Assembly: GCF_033446685.1 (NCBI RefSeq)
Contig: NZ_JAWQLY010000014.1
Span: 27,173 to 91,172, forward strand
Direction of reading: 5' to 3'
Origin: Modicisalibacter sp033446685
GTDB lineage: Bacteria > Pseudomonadota > Gammaproteobacteria > Pseudomonadales > Halomonadaceae
Length of the DNA stretch: 64,000 nt
A program made the translations under genes and the position numbers. Under the pieces are notes generated by a model that saw only the letters and a list, made by a program, of their open reading frames with translations, was not told the DNA's origin and did no database searches. Below are positions 17,206 to 26,169 of this stretch, in pieces; position 1 is the stretch's first letter; every line of letters begins with the position of its first letter.

Positions 17206-17219
17206 TGAAACCGTTCCCA
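17206..17219. promoter_or_regulatory. Putative PtxS-type operator
   Basis: TGAAACCGTTCCCA matches the PtxS consensus TGAAACCGGTTTCA at 11 of 14 positions; the left half is perfect and the right half degenerate. It lies 94 bases upstream of the ptxS ATG, in the 263-base gap before the LysR gene, where the promoter of ptxS-kguEKD should be. Confidence 0.5.
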
Positions 17220-17375
17220 TCGTAGGTCGGTCGCATGGGCGAGGCAACGACGGAGAGTTAGACGTTGGTCGTGCAGCATTGACCCGGCGATGATCGGACA
17301 TGCAGGGAATTCCTGGCGCGATGGCATCGGGCAGCGTCGCGGAGCGGGCGGCTGAGCGGTGGAGCTGCCGGTCGA

Positions 17376-18275
17376 TCAGCCCCGGGGCGGCGAACCCTCA
17401 TCGACCAAGGCGATCAGGTTGGCCAGAGCTGGCGAGTCGTTGCCGCTGCGCCAGGCGAACCACAGCGGCATGTCGCAGTCGTCGAGTTCCGGCAGGCGCA
17501 GGAAGCGGATGCCGGGCATCGGATGCCAACTGCTGGCCGCCGGAACGATGGCGACCCCCAGGCCCGCGGCGACCATGCTGAGAATGGCGATGTTGTCGGC
17601 GCCGTACTGGATGACCCGGGGCGTGAAGGCGTGACGCTGAAAGTGGGCGAGCATGCGGTCGTAGTAGACCGGCGAGGCCTGGCGAAAGCCCCAGACGATG
17701 CCGGCGTCCTCCAGGTCGGCGAGCCGGGTGGGCGGTGAGTCCGACCATTGCGAGGCCTCGGGTACGGCGAGGATCAGATGGTCGCAATGCAGCAGACGGG
17801 TTTCCAGCCCCGGCTGGGCGTCGCTGTCGAGATAGAGCACTCCGGCGTCCAGGCGGCGGTCGCGCAAACGCTCGAGCTGAGGGCCGGAGAGTAGCGGAAA
17901 AACCTCGAAGGCGACCCCGGGGTAGCACTGCCGGTAGTCCGAGAGCAGGCCGGCGACCTGGGGAACCCACAGGTGGGTGACGGTGATGCCCAGGCTCAGC
18001 TTGCCACTCAGGCCGCTGCCCAGGGCATAGAGCCGGCTCTTGATTCGCGCGCGGTGATCGAGCAGCTCGCGGGCCTCCTCGACCAGCGCCCGGCCGGCCA
18101 CGGTCAGTTGCATGCCGCGAGCATGACGGTCGAACAGCCGTGTCTCCAGGTCTTCCTCGAGAAGGCGGATCTGGCGGGTCAGCGCGGGCTGGGCGACATG
18201 CACGCGGCGGCTGGCCGCCGATACCGAGCCGGCCTCGACCACCGCAAGGAAATAGTGCAGTTGCCGGAACTCCAT
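17376..18275 (-). CDS. LysR-family transcriptional regulator
   Basis: A 299-residue regulator. The N-terminal winged helix (MEFRQLHYFLAVVEAGSVSAASRRVHVAQPALTRQIRLLE pattern, residues 1-60) is classical; the effector domain spans about 90-295. The ATG at 18275 has GGAGA seven bases upstream; an open frame beyond it crosses the divergent promoter region. It is divergent from the small-subunit/SSS/amidohydrolase genes starting at 18409, the standard LysR arrangement, so it probably controls them. The 133-base gap contains AT-rich dyads (CCGATAGC near 18335-18350, and GATATCCACC) typical of LysR sites, but I cannot fix an operator. Confidence 0.92.
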   Translation of the reverse strand: MEFRQLHYFLAVVEAGSVSAASRRVHVAQPALTRQIRLLEEDLETRLFDRHARGMQLTVAGRALVEEARELLDHRARIKSRLYALGSGLSGKLSLGITVTHLWVPQVAGLLSDYRQCYPGVAFEVFPLLSGPQLERLRDRRLDAGVLYLDSDAQPGLETRLLHCDHLILAVPEASQWSDSPPTRLADLEDAGIVWGFRQASPVYYDRMLAHFQRHAFTPRVIQYGADNIAILSMVAAGLGVAIVPAASSWHPMPGIRFLRLPELDDCDMPLWFAWRSGNDSPALANLIALVDEGSPPRG

Positions 18276-18408
18276 GGCATCTCCGTGACTAGCAATGCCG
18301 AAATAGTATCGCAGATATCCACCAATAATATTTTTGCTATCGGTGGGGTGAATCCATAGTGAGGGCACAATCCACAACAAGCTCGCCGTAGCGGGCAGGA
18401 CCTTCACC

Positions 18409-18621
18409 ATGAGCAAGACCTACCATGCGCTGGTCGGGGGACACTTCGTGCTGTGTACCCTGGCGATGATCTGGCCTGGCGCGCTGATCGCCAACCGCAT
18501 CGAACCGACCGTGTTCGGGCTGCCGTTCCTGTTCTTCTGGTACATCCTGTGGATGCTGGTGCTGTTCGCCGGTCTCTGGACGGCCTACCGGGTGCGTCAC
18601 GGGGGGCGCCGGCATGACTGA
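18409..18621 (+). CDS. Small two-helix membrane protein, SSS symporter partner (DUF3311-like)
   Basis: A 70-residue protein with two hydrophobic segments (about 7-27 and 37-60; the second is FLFFWYILWMLVLFAGLW) and a basic C-terminus. It overlaps the following symporter gene by eight bases (ATGACTGA). Small proteins of this kind (DUF3311 and similar) precede sodium/solute symporters in many proteobacteria and are thought to assist them. A nearly identical arrangement occurs at 28923 in this window. Confidence 0.8.
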   Translation: MSKTYHALVGGHFVLCTLAMIWPGALIANRIEPTVFGLPFLFFWYILWMLVLFAGLWTAYRVRHGGRRHD

Positions 18622-20068
18622 TTCGCTGATCGTTACCGCCATTACCCTCTGCTACTTGGCGATGGTGCTATGGGTGGGCCTGCGCGGCCGCGGCCAGGAC
18701 AGCGCCACCAGCCTTGAAGGCTATGTCGCCGGTGGGCGCCACGTCGGCGTAGTGATCCTGTTCTTCATCCTGGGTGCCGAGATATTCTCGGCCTTCGCCT
18801 TTCTCGGCATGCCCGGCTGGGCTTATCAGCGCGGTGCGCCGGCGCTGTACATCTTCGCCTACCTGGGCCTGATACCTATCGCCATCTGGGTGATGGGGCC
18901 GCGGGTGGCCGAGCTGGGCCGTCGTCGCGGTTACCTGACCCAAGGCGATCTGCTCGCCGATCATTATCGCAGCCGCGCATTGGGTCTGATCGCCGGGGTG
19001 ATCGGCGTGCTGGCCCTGTTGCCCTACCTGACCATTCAGATCGCTGGCGCCGGGATGCTGTTCCAGGCCGCCACCGACGGCCTGATCCCTTTCTGGCTGG
19101 GTGCCTTGCTGGCCTTCCTGGTGGTCGCCGCCTATGTGTTCTGCAGCGGCCTGGGCGGCATCGGCTGGACCAACCTGGTGCAGGGCATCATGATGATCGT
19201 CATCGCCTGGTTCCTCGGGCTGACGATTGCCAACCGGCTCTATGGCGGGGTTGGCGAGATGTTCACCCGGATCCAGCTCGAGATGCCCGAATACCTGACC
19301 CTGCCTGGGGCCACCGGCATGGGTTGGGGAGCCTTCAGTACGGCGATCCTGATCAGCGCCTTCGGCGGCGCCATGTGGCCGCACCTGTTCATGAAATTCT
19401 ATTCCGCGGACAGTGGCCGCTCGCTGCGCCAGGTCAGCGTGTTCTATCCGCTCTATGCCTATCTGCTGGTGCCGCTGCTGTTCATCGGTTTCGCCGGCGT
19501 GCTGGCCTTCGCCGATGCGCCGCTGGCGCGTCCCGACAGCGTGCTGCTCGAACTGGTGCTCAAGGTCGCAGACTTCTCGCCGTGGGTGATCGGCTTGATG
19601 CTCTCCGGGGCGCTGGCGGCGGCGATGTCCACCGGCGCCAACCTGGCGCATACCGCGGCGGTGGTACTGACGCGCGACGTGCTCGGCACCACCCTGATGC
19701 GCAACGCCGATGAACGTCGCACGGTGGCCGTGACCCGCTGGTGCGTACTCGGACTGTCGCTGGTGGCCTATCTCATCGCGCTGGCTAATCCCGCCTCGCT
19801 GGTATTGCTGCTGCTCGGGGCCTATGGGCTGATCGTGCAACTCTTGCCGATGGTCATGGGCGCGCTGTTCTTTCCCTCGCTGACCCGCGCCAGCGTATCG
19901 CTGGGGGCGCTGCTGGGCAGCCTGACCTTCCTGATCTTCCAGTTCCCGGTGGCTTCGCCCTTCGGCTGGCACCCGGGCGTCTGGGGCTTGGCCGCCAACC
20001 TGCTCGTCGTCGTCGCCGTGCAATGGCTGACGGCGCGCCTTCCCCGGCCGCACAAGGCGGCCGTCTGA
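18614..20068 (+). CDS. Sodium/solute symporter family permease
   Basis: A 484-residue SSS-family carrier with about 13 hydrophobic segments. The family core is visible: FILGAEIFSAFAFLGMPGWAYQRGAPALYIFAYLG in the second and third helices and LMLSGALAAAMSTGANLAHTAAVVLTRDV later, matching the Na2-site region of the LeuT fold. The substrate is not deducible; co-location with an M20 amidohydrolase suggests an amidated or N-acylated carboxylate that is cleaved after uptake. It is translationally coupled to the upstream small protein and 28 bases ahead of the amidohydrolase gene. Confidence 0.9.
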   Translation: MTDSLIVTAITLCYLAMVLWVGLRGRGQDSATSLEGYVAGGRHVGVVILFFILGAEIFSAFAFLGMPGWAYQRGAPALYIFAYLGLIPIAIWVMGPRVAELGRRRGYLTQGDLLADHYRSRALGLIAGVIGVLALLPYLTIQIAGAGMLFQAATDGLIPFWLGALLAFLVVAAYVFCSGLGGIGWTNLVQGIMMIVIAWFLGLTIANRLYGGVGEMFTRIQLEMPEYLTLPGATGMGWGAFSTAILISAFGGAMWPHLFMKFYSADSGRSLRQVSVFYPLYAYLLVPLLFIGFAGVLAFADAPLARPDSVLLELVLKVADFSPWVIGLMLSGALAAAMSTGANLAHTAAVVLTRDVLGTTLMRNADERRTVAVTRWCVLGLSLVAYLIALANPASLVLLLLGAYGLIVQLLPMVMGALFFPSLTRASVSLGALLGSLTFLIFQFPVASPFGWHPGVWGLAANLLVVVAVQWLTARLPRPHKAAV

Positions 20069-20096
20069 CCCGACCGATTCCCGAGGAGCCACTGCC

Positions 20097-21404
20097 ATGA
20101 TTGACGAGATCACACGACCTGACCTCGCGACGGCCATCGAGGCCGGCGTCGAGCGCGCCTACGAGGAGGTCCAGACGCTCTATCGCCAGTTGCACCAGCA
20201 TCCCGAGCTGCCATTTCAGGAACACGCTACCGCGGCCCACCTAGGCGCGGCGCTGGAAGCGCTCGGCTACGCGGTGACCCGCGGCGTCGGCGGTACCGGT
20301 GTGGTGGCGCTGCTGCACAACGGCGAGGGGCCGACGGTGATGCTGCGCAGCGACATGGATGCATTGCCCATCGAAGAGCAAACCGGTCTCGACTTCGCCA
20401 GCCGCGCGATCGGCGAGAACGCCGACGGCGAGTGCGTGCCGGTCATGCATGCCTGCGGCCATGACCTGCACAGCAGTTGCCTGGTCGGTGCCGCGGCGGT
20501 GCTGGCGGAACTGCGCGCTAGTTGGCAAGGCACCTTGATGCTGGTCTGCCAGCCCGCCGAGGAAGTCTTCGGCGGGGCGCGGGCGATGCTCGACGATGGC
20601 CTCTATACGCGCTTCGCGCGTCCCGACATCGTTCTCGGCCAGCACAACATGCCGGCGCTGGCCGGCAGCGTCGGCCATCTGTCCGGCCAGGCGATGGCCG
20701 CCGCCACGACCCTCGGCGTAACCATTCATGGCGCCGGTGGCCACGGCTCGATGCCGGCGCAGACGGTGGACCCGGTAGTGATCGCCGCCCATGTCGTCAC
20801 CCGCTTGCAGACCATCGTCTCCCGCGAAGTGCCGCCCGACCAGACCGTGGTGGTCACGGTGGGCAAGCTGCACGCCGGCACCCAGGGCAACATCATCCCC
20901 CACAGCGCCGAGCTGGAGATCAACGTGCGCGGTTTCGACAATCACCTGCACGAGCGGGTGCTGGCGTCGATCCGGCGTATTGTCGGTGCGGAGTGCGAGG
21001 CCGGACGCTCGCCCCGGGCGCCGGAGTTTCGCGTGCTCTCCGAAACCATCGCCCTGAACAACGATGCCGAGGGCACCGAGCGGGTACGCCGCGCCCATGC
21101 CGATCATTTCGGCGCGGCGCGGCTGTTTGCCATGCCGCGCCTCAACGGCAGCGAGGACTTCCCCTACTTCGGCAATGCCGAGGCGGGCGGTTTCGGCGGC
21201 CCGGACATCCCCTGCGTCTACTGGTATATCGGCGCGACGGCCGAGGCGCGCTGGCACGCTACGCCGGGTGCGAGCGTGGCCGAGAAGATGACCCATCTAG
21301 AAATGCCGCACTCGCCCTATTACGCGCCGGGACAGGAGGCTACCCTGCGGACTGGCATGGCCGCCCTGGTGACAGGCGCGCTAGCCTACATGGTGCGCGT
21401 CTGA
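20097..21404 (+). CDS. M20-family amidohydrolase (hippurate/N-acyl-amino-acid hydrolase type)
   Basis: A 435-residue zinc-dependent hydrolase. The family blocks are LHQHPELPFQEH, RSDMDALPI (84-92), HACGHDLH (118-125, metal ligands Cys120 and His122), CQPAEE (151-156) and the dimerisation-domain GAGGHGSMPAQTVDPV. Such enzymes split N-acyl or amide bonds (hippurate, N-acetylamino acids, indole-acetyl amino acids). It is cytoplasmic, with no signal peptide. It forms an operon with the symporter pair and is likely under the divergent LysR regulator. Confidence 0.92.
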   Translation: MIDEITRPDLATAIEAGVERAYEEVQTLYRQLHQHPELPFQEHATAAHLGAALEALGYAVTRGVGGTGVVALLHNGEGPTVMLRSDMDALPIEEQTGLDFASRAIGENADGECVPVMHACGHDLHSSCLVGAAAVLAELRASWQGTLMLVCQPAEEVFGGARAMLDDGLYTRFARPDIVLGQHNMPALAGSVGHLSGQAMAAATTLGVTIHGAGGHGSMPAQTVDPVVIAAHVVTRLQTIVSREVPPDQTVVVTVGKLHAGTQGNIIPHSAELEINVRGFDNHLHERVLASIRRIVGAECEAGRSPRAPEFRVLSETIALNNDAEGTERVRRAHADHFGAARLFAMPRLNGSEDFPYFGNAEAGGFGGPDIPCVYWYIGATAEARWHATPGASVAEKMTHLEMPHSPYYAPGQEATLRTGMAALVTGALAYMVRV

Positions 21405-21450
21405 CTCGGCTTCCGGGGCGGGCGGCGAATGGCCACTAACCACAGACGAG

Positions 21451-22206
21451 GTGTGGCATTTGGGAAACTGGGTGTATGGGCTGGATCTCGCGGGGGTGGC
21501 CGTATTCGCGCTGTCGGGCGTCATGCTGGCCTGCCGGTCACGCATGGACCCGTTCGGCATGCTGGTGTTGGCGGCGGTGACCGGCATCGGCGGCGGTACA
21601 CTGCGCGATCTGCTGCTCGGCGTGCGGCCCGTCTTCTGGGTCACCGAGCCCAGCTACCTGTGGATCATCGTCGCCACCGTCCTGGTGTCGATCGTCGGGC
21701 TGCGGCATGTCCATCATCTGCCGCGCCACATCCTGCCCATCCTGGATGCCTTCGGCCTGGCGCTGTTCACGGCGATCGGCGCCCACAAGGCACTGACCCT
21801 GGGACACACGGGCATCGTCGCCGTGCTGATGGGACTGCTGACCGGCGTGGCGGGCGGCATCCTGCGCGATATGCTCGCGCGACGGGTGCCGCTGGTGCTG
21901 CGTCGCGAAATCTATGCGACGGCCTCGATCGTCGGCGCCAGCAGTTATATCGGCCTGGCGTACCTTCCCATCGCCCCCGAGGTGGCGATCACGCTGGGCG
22001 TCGGCATCACCCTGGCGCTGAGGCTCGGGGCCATTCGCTGGCAGCTGTCCCTGCCGGTCTTCGTCTGGGTGCCGCGAACGCCCTCGGCGTCCCGCGAGCA
22101 GGCGTCCGACGACACGCAGCCAGCGGGGGAGGGCAAGCCCGCCCCGCCGCGTCACAAGATGCGCGTACGCATGATCGTGCCTGAGCGGCGGCGCACGCGA
22201 CGCTGA
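21451..22206 (+). CDS. TRIC-type cation channel family protein (YadS/UPF0126)
   Basis: A 251-residue membrane protein with two repeats of the UPF0126 domain, each containing a conserved glycine-rich kink: ALSGVMLA...MDPFGMLVLAAVTGIGGGTLRD and ALFTAIGAHKA...VLMGLLTGVAGGILRD. Bacterial TRIC homologues conduct K+ and related cations. The C-terminal 45 residues are a hydrophilic, charged tail, longer than usual. The start is uncertain: GTG at 21451 is the longest, but a TTG at 21460 has GAGGTG at good distance and gives the more typical beginning GNWVYGLDLAG. Confidence 0.85.
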   Translation: MWHLGNWVYGLDLAGVAVFALSGVMLACRSRMDPFGMLVLAAVTGIGGGTLRDLLLGVRPVFWVTEPSYLWIIVATVLVSIVGLRHVHHLPRHILPILDAFGLALFTAIGAHKALTLGHTGIVAVLMGLLTGVAGGILRDMLARRVPLVLRREIYATASIVGASSYIGLAYLPIAPEVAITLGVGITLALRLGAIRWQLSLPVFVWVPRTPSASREQASDDTQPAGEGKPAPPRHKMRVRMIVPERRRTRR

Positions 22207-22221
22207 CCGGCCGCCGCGGTC

Positions 22222-23295
22222 TCATTCCTGCAAGTGATTGGCGTGCAGCACCTGATCGGCGGGACCGAAGCGCTCGGCCGCGGTGTTGTGCTGGTGCCAG
22301 TAGGGATAGAGCAGCGCCGGACGGCTGACCTTCTCGATGGCGGCGATCTCGTCGGACGCTAGGGTGAGCTCGGCGCTCGCCAGGTTGTCCTCGAGTTGCT
22401 CATCCTTGCGCGCACCGATCACCGCGGTTGACACGCCGGGCCGGGTCAGCGTCCAGGCCAGCGCCACCTGAGCGGCGGAAACACCGTGGCCATCGGCGAC
22501 TTCGACCAGCGTATCGATCAGCTCGAAGAGTTTCTCCTCGTCGTGGATCGGCGGCTCGGTCCAGCCCTGGCTGAAGCGCGTGCCGTCGGGGTTGCGCTGA
22601 CCGCGGCGGTACTTGCCGGAGAGCAGGCCGCCGGCGAGCGGACTCCAGACCATGGTGCCGAGCCCTTGGTCGACGGCCGCCGGCATCAGTTCGAATTCGG
22701 CGTCGCGGGCCTGGGCGGTGTAGTGGATCTGCTGGCAGACCGGCTTGATGAAGTTGTGCCGCTCGCAGATCTTGAGCGCCTTCATGACGTGCCAGGCGGA
22801 CCAGTTGGAGACGCCGTAGTAGCGGATCTTGCCGTCGCGCACCAGTTGATCCATGGTCGCCAGCGTCTCTTCGAGCGGCGTCAGGCCGTCCCACTGGTGC
22901 ATCAGGTAGAGGTCGAGGTGGTCGGTCTGCAGCCGTTTCAGGCTGGCCTCGCACTGGCGCAGGATGTGATGGCGCGACAGGCCGCCGTCGTTGGGGCCGT
23001 CGCCCATCGGGAAACGCACCTTGCTGGCGATCAGTACGGCGTCGCGCTTGGCCTTGAGCGCTTCGCCGAGGATCTCCTCCGAGCGGCCCTCGGAGTACAT
23101 GTTGGCGGTATCGAAGAAGTTGACGCCCCGCTCGATGGCCATGTCGATCTGGCGCTGGGCGTCGCCCAGGCCGGTGTCGCCGACGCTGGCCATCTTGCCG
23201 ACGCCGCCGAAGGTCATGGCGCCCAGCGTCAGTGACGAGACGCGCAGGCCGGAGTGGCCGAGATTGCGATAGTCCACAGTGCTTTCCTCGTGCAT
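22222..23295 (-). CDS. Aldo/keto reductase (YajO/IolS-like)
   Basis: A 357-residue aldo/keto reductase. The catalytic residues fall in FFDTANMYSEG (Asp, Tyr), VLIASKVRF (Lys) and LYLMHQWDG (His). Its GGLSRHHILRQCEASLKRL stretch resembles predicted oxidoreductases of the AKR 11-13 groups. Two starts are possible: ATG at 23295 with GTGAGG upstream, or GTG at 23277 (VDYRNLGHSGL) with a better GAGGAAA site; the latter fits family length. The substrate is unknown. It is only distantly similar to the other reductase in this window (5866-6858). Confidence 0.88.
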   Translation of the reverse strand: MHEESTVDYRNLGHSGLRVSSLTLGAMTFGGVGKMASVGDTGLGDAQRQIDMAIERGVNFFDTANMYSEGRSEEILGEALKAKRDAVLIASKVRFPMGDGPNDGGLSRHHILRQCEASLKRLQTDHLDLYLMHQWDGLTPLEETLATMDQLVRDGKIRYYGVSNWSAWHVMKALKICERHNFIKPVCQQIHYTAQARDAEFELMPAAVDQGLGTMVWSPLAGGLLSGKYRRGQRNPDGTRFSQGWTEPPIHDEEKLFELIDTLVEVADGHGVSAAQVALAWTLTRPGVSTAVIGARKDEQLEDNLASAELTLASDEIAAIEKVSRPALLYPYWHQHNTAAERFGPADQVLHANHLQE

Positions 23296-23370
23296 GCAGC
23301 CTCACGTGGGAGGCCTGTTGTATGGAGCCCGCTGCAAGCGCCCGAAGCGATAACCGCGATGGGCGCAAGA

Positions 23371-23393
23371 AAGCCCCGCCGCTGGCGGGGCTT
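23371..23393 (-). terminator. Terminator of the aldehyde dehydrogenase gene
   Basis: A 10-bp stem AAGCCCCGCC / GGCGGGGCTT with a 3-base loop, followed on the minus strand by TTTCTTG, 15 bases after the dehydrogenase stop. Confidence 0.8.
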
Positions 23394-23407
23394 GGCACGA
23401 CATGCAA

Positions 23408-24787
23408 TCAGGCCGCGACGTAGACGGTACGCACGTTGAGGAACTCGCCGAAGCCGTATTCGCTCTGCTCGCGTCCGTAGCCGCTGCCCTTGACGCCGCC
23501 GAACGGCAGCTCGGCGAAGGGGGTGGTCGGGCGGTTGACGAAGCTCATGCCCACCTCCAGGCGTCGCGCGACCTGCTCGGCGCGCTTGACGTCCTGGCCG
23601 ACCACGGTGCCGCCCAATCCGTAGGGGCTGTTGTTGGCCAGCTCGATGGCATGTTCGGTGTCGTCGGCGGTCACCACCGAGGCCACCGGGCCGAACAGCT
23701 CCTCGTCGAAGGCCGGGTTGCCGGGCGCGACGTTGGTCAGCACGGTCGGCGCGTACCAGGCGCCGGGCTTGTCGAGGATCTCGCCGCCGGTCTCGACCCG
23801 TGCGCCGTTGCGCACGGCGCGCTTGACCTGATCGTGGAGATCGTCGCGCAGGTCCTTGCGTGACATCGGGCCGATGTTGGTGCTCTCGTCCATCGGATCG
23901 CCCACGCGGAGTTTCTGTACCTGGTCGACGAGGCGCTCGGTGAAGCGCTCAACCAGCGGTTCGACCACGATCAGCCGCTTGGCGGCCGCGCAGCTCTGGC
24001 CGGTGTTGTCGAAGCGCCCATCGATGGCGATCTCGACCGCCTTGTCGACGTCGGCGTCGTCGAGCACGATCAGCGGGTCGATGCCGCCGAGCTCCAGCAC
24101 GCTGGGCTTGATCAGCTCGCCGGCGGTCTTGGCCACCGCCTTGCCGGCTTCCTCGCTGCCGGTCAGCGTCACCCCGCAGACGATCGGATCGCGCATGATG
24201 TCGGCGATCTCGCTAGAGGACACCGGCAGCCAGGTGAAGGTGCCGTCCTCGAAGCCGGCGTCATGGAACAGCTGGGTGATCAGCTTGGCGCTGCCCGGCA
24301 CGTTGGAGGCGTGCTTGAGCAGGCAGGCGTTGCCGCCGGCCAGGTTGGGCGCGGCAAAGCGCACGACCTGATAGAGCGGATAGTTCCATGGCATCACCCC
24401 GAGCACCGCGCCCATCGGGTCGCGGACCACCTCGGCTTTTTGAGCGCCGGCCACCTGCTTGGGCTTGGGCGCCATGAAGCTTTCGGCATTGTCGGCGTAG
24501 AAGCGCACGATGGCGGCCGAGATCTGGGTCTCGGCGATCACGTCGCCGAATTTCTTGCCCATCTCGTGGCAGATAACTTCGGCGATGTCGGCCTGGCGTT
24601 TCTCGATCAGGTCGGCCACGGCGTGCAGTTTCCTGGCGCGTTCGGCGACCGGCAACCTGCGCAACTCGTCGAAGCCGCGGCGGGTGCCGTCCAGCTTGGC
24701 CCTGATCTCCGACTCGCTGAGCATCTCGTGCTCGCCGATCACCTTGTCGTTGGCGGGGTTCACGGCGGTTAGCGTCTTGCGGCTCAT
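23408..24787 (-). CDS. NAD(P)-dependent aldehyde dehydrogenase, succinate-semialdehyde type
   Basis: A 459-residue aldehyde dehydrogenase that oxidises an aldehyde to the acid with NAD(P)+. Catalytic Cys266 lies in NTGQSCAAAKRL, general base Glu232 in LELGGIDP and Asn135 in PWNYPLYQ. The GQSC.AAKR form and length near 455-460 are characteristic of the Sad/GabD1 succinate-semialdehyde group rather than betaine-aldehyde dehydrogenases. A perfect AGGAGG lies before the ATG at 24787; the upstream extension has no support. It is monocistronic with its own terminator. Confidence 0.88.
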   Translation of the reverse strand: MSRKTLTAVNPANDKVIGEHEMLSESEIRAKLDGTRRGFDELRRLPVAERARKLHAVADLIEKRQADIAEVICHEMGKKFGDVIAETQISAAIVRFYADNAESFMAPKPKQVAGAQKAEVVRDPMGAVLGVMPWNYPLYQVVRFAAPNLAGGNACLLKHASNVPGSAKLITQLFHDAGFEDGTFTWLPVSSSEIADIMRDPIVCGVTLTGSEEAGKAVAKTAGELIKPSVLELGGIDPLIVLDDADVDKAVEIAIDGRFDNTGQSCAAAKRLIVVEPLVERFTERLVDQVQKLRVGDPMDESTNIGPMSRKDLRDDLHDQVKRAVRNGARVETGGEILDKPGAWYAPTVLTNVAPGNPAFDEELFGPVASVVTADDTEHAIELANNSPYGLGGTVVGQDVKRAEQVARRLEVGMSFVNRPTTPFAELPFGGVKGSGYGREQSEYGFGEFLNVRTVYVAA

Positions 24788-25029
24788 CGCATCCTCCTTG
24801 GCGTTGACTGCTAGGGAGCGCGTGTTCATTCCATTCGCATGCTCACAGTGTAGACAGTGATGCTGAGACACCGTCCCTTCAAGGGGGGCGCTAAAGGGCG
24901 CGACGAGTCCCCGTTTCGATTATCTTATGCCGCTGAGCGTGAGGAGCCCGCTCGATGGCCGCCCGCGTTGATTTCGTTCACAGTAACGGGCTGCGGCCCG
25001 ACGACGAAGGCCGGATAGAGGAGGAGTTC

Positions 25030-26136
25030 GTGAAGCTGTTAGCTGACCCAAGACACATCGGATGGCTCGTCTGCTCAGTGCTGGTGCTGATCATGACCCT
25101 CGGCACGGGACTGGCATCGGCCAACCCCGAGGCGGATTGCGACCGCCGCGTCAGACCGGGGGAGGACCTGCAGAATGCGTTCGACGGCTTGCCAAGCAAC
25201 GGCCAGCACCAGACGGTATGCCTCGACGCGGGCACCTATCGCCTCAACGAGATGGTGGTGATAGAGCGCGGCAACCTGACGCTACGCGGCCAGGCGAGCG
25301 AGGGGGCAAAGGCCACGGTGCTGCAGATGCAGGAGGGCATTTCCAGCCCGGTGCTGGTGCTGGGCGATGCGTACCATCGCGAACCGCAAAGCCCCGTTCG
25401 CCAGGTCACGGTGGAAGACCTGGCGATCCGCGGCGACGCGAGCACGGAGCGCGAGTTCAAGCCGGCGCTGCCTTACCTGAGCAATAGCGGACTGATCGTC
25501 AGGCGCGGTGAAGGCATCGTGCTGCGTAACCTGGATATTCGCCATTGTCGCAGCGCCTGCCTGCTGACCGAGTATCACAGTCGGGATGTGCTGATCGAGA
25601 ACAACTATATCAGCCAGGCCGAGTGGGATGGCTTGTCGCTCAACCGGGCCGGGCCGACGCGGGTGGTCGGCAACGTCATCGAGGACAACGTGGCGGCGGG
25701 CATTACCGTCGAATACCTGCAGGGCAGCGAGGTCGTCGACAACGTCATCGCCGATAACGGCTCGCATGGCCTGTACCTGGCCGACGCCGAGCACAATCGT
25801 TTCAGCAACAACCTGATCAGGAACAATCAACTGGCCGGGGTGTTCCTGACCTGTTCGATCCGCCATCGTGACCCGGTGCTGTGCTGGGACGACAGCTTCA
25901 GCCGCGACAACGTGTTCAGCAACAATCGCTTCGAGCACAATCGCTACGGCTTTCGTATCGCGGTGGACAAGGCCGCCAACTGCCAGGAACGCGGCGGGCC
26001 GCCGACCAATGTCTCGCGGGGCGATGTCTTCGTCGACAGTCCCAACAAGGAACCCGCCTGGGAAGAGTACGGCCGTTGTATCGCCTATGACGGCAGCCGA
26101 ACCCTCGAGACGCCGGATTCGCAGAGCCCGGGCTGA
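25030..26136 (+). CDS. Secreted right-handed beta-helix repeat protein (NosD/CASH-like)
   Basis: A 368-residue exported protein. A GTG at 25030 was chosen because AGGAGG lies five bases upstream and gives a proper signal peptide (VKLLADPRHIGWLVCSVLVLI..., cleavage near ASA-NPEAD); an ATG at 24955 would add 25 acidic residues ahead of it. From about residue 130 to 300 it has short Asn-rich turns (NNYIS, GNVIEDN, DNVIADNGSHGLYL, NNLIRNNQLAGVFL, NNRFEHNRYGFRI) typical of parallel beta-helix coils in carbohydrate-binding or carbohydrate-cleaving proteins. The family is that of NosD-type periplasmic copper proteins and polysaccharide enzymes; no catalytic motif is recognisable. It stands alone. 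Confidence 0.8.
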   Translation: MKLLADPRHIGWLVCSVLVLIMTLGTGLASANPEADCDRRVRPGEDLQNAFDGLPSNGQHQTVCLDAGTYRLNEMVVIERGNLTLRGQASEGAKATVLQMQEGISSPVLVLGDAYHREPQSPVRQVTVEDLAIRGDASTEREFKPALPYLSNSGLIVRRGEGIVLRNLDIRHCRSACLLTEYHSRDVLIENNYISQAEWDGLSLNRAGPTRVVGNVIEDNVAAGITVEYLQGSEVVDNVIADNGSHGLYLADAEHNRFSNNLIRNNQLAGVFLTCSIRHRDPVLCWDDSFSRDNVFSNNRFEHNRYGFRIAVDKAANCQERGGPPTNVSRGDVFVDSPNKEPAWEEYGRCIAYDGSRTLETPDSQSPG

Positions 26137-26169
26137 GCGTTGCTCACGCGAGCGCGGGCGGCCGGCCGT

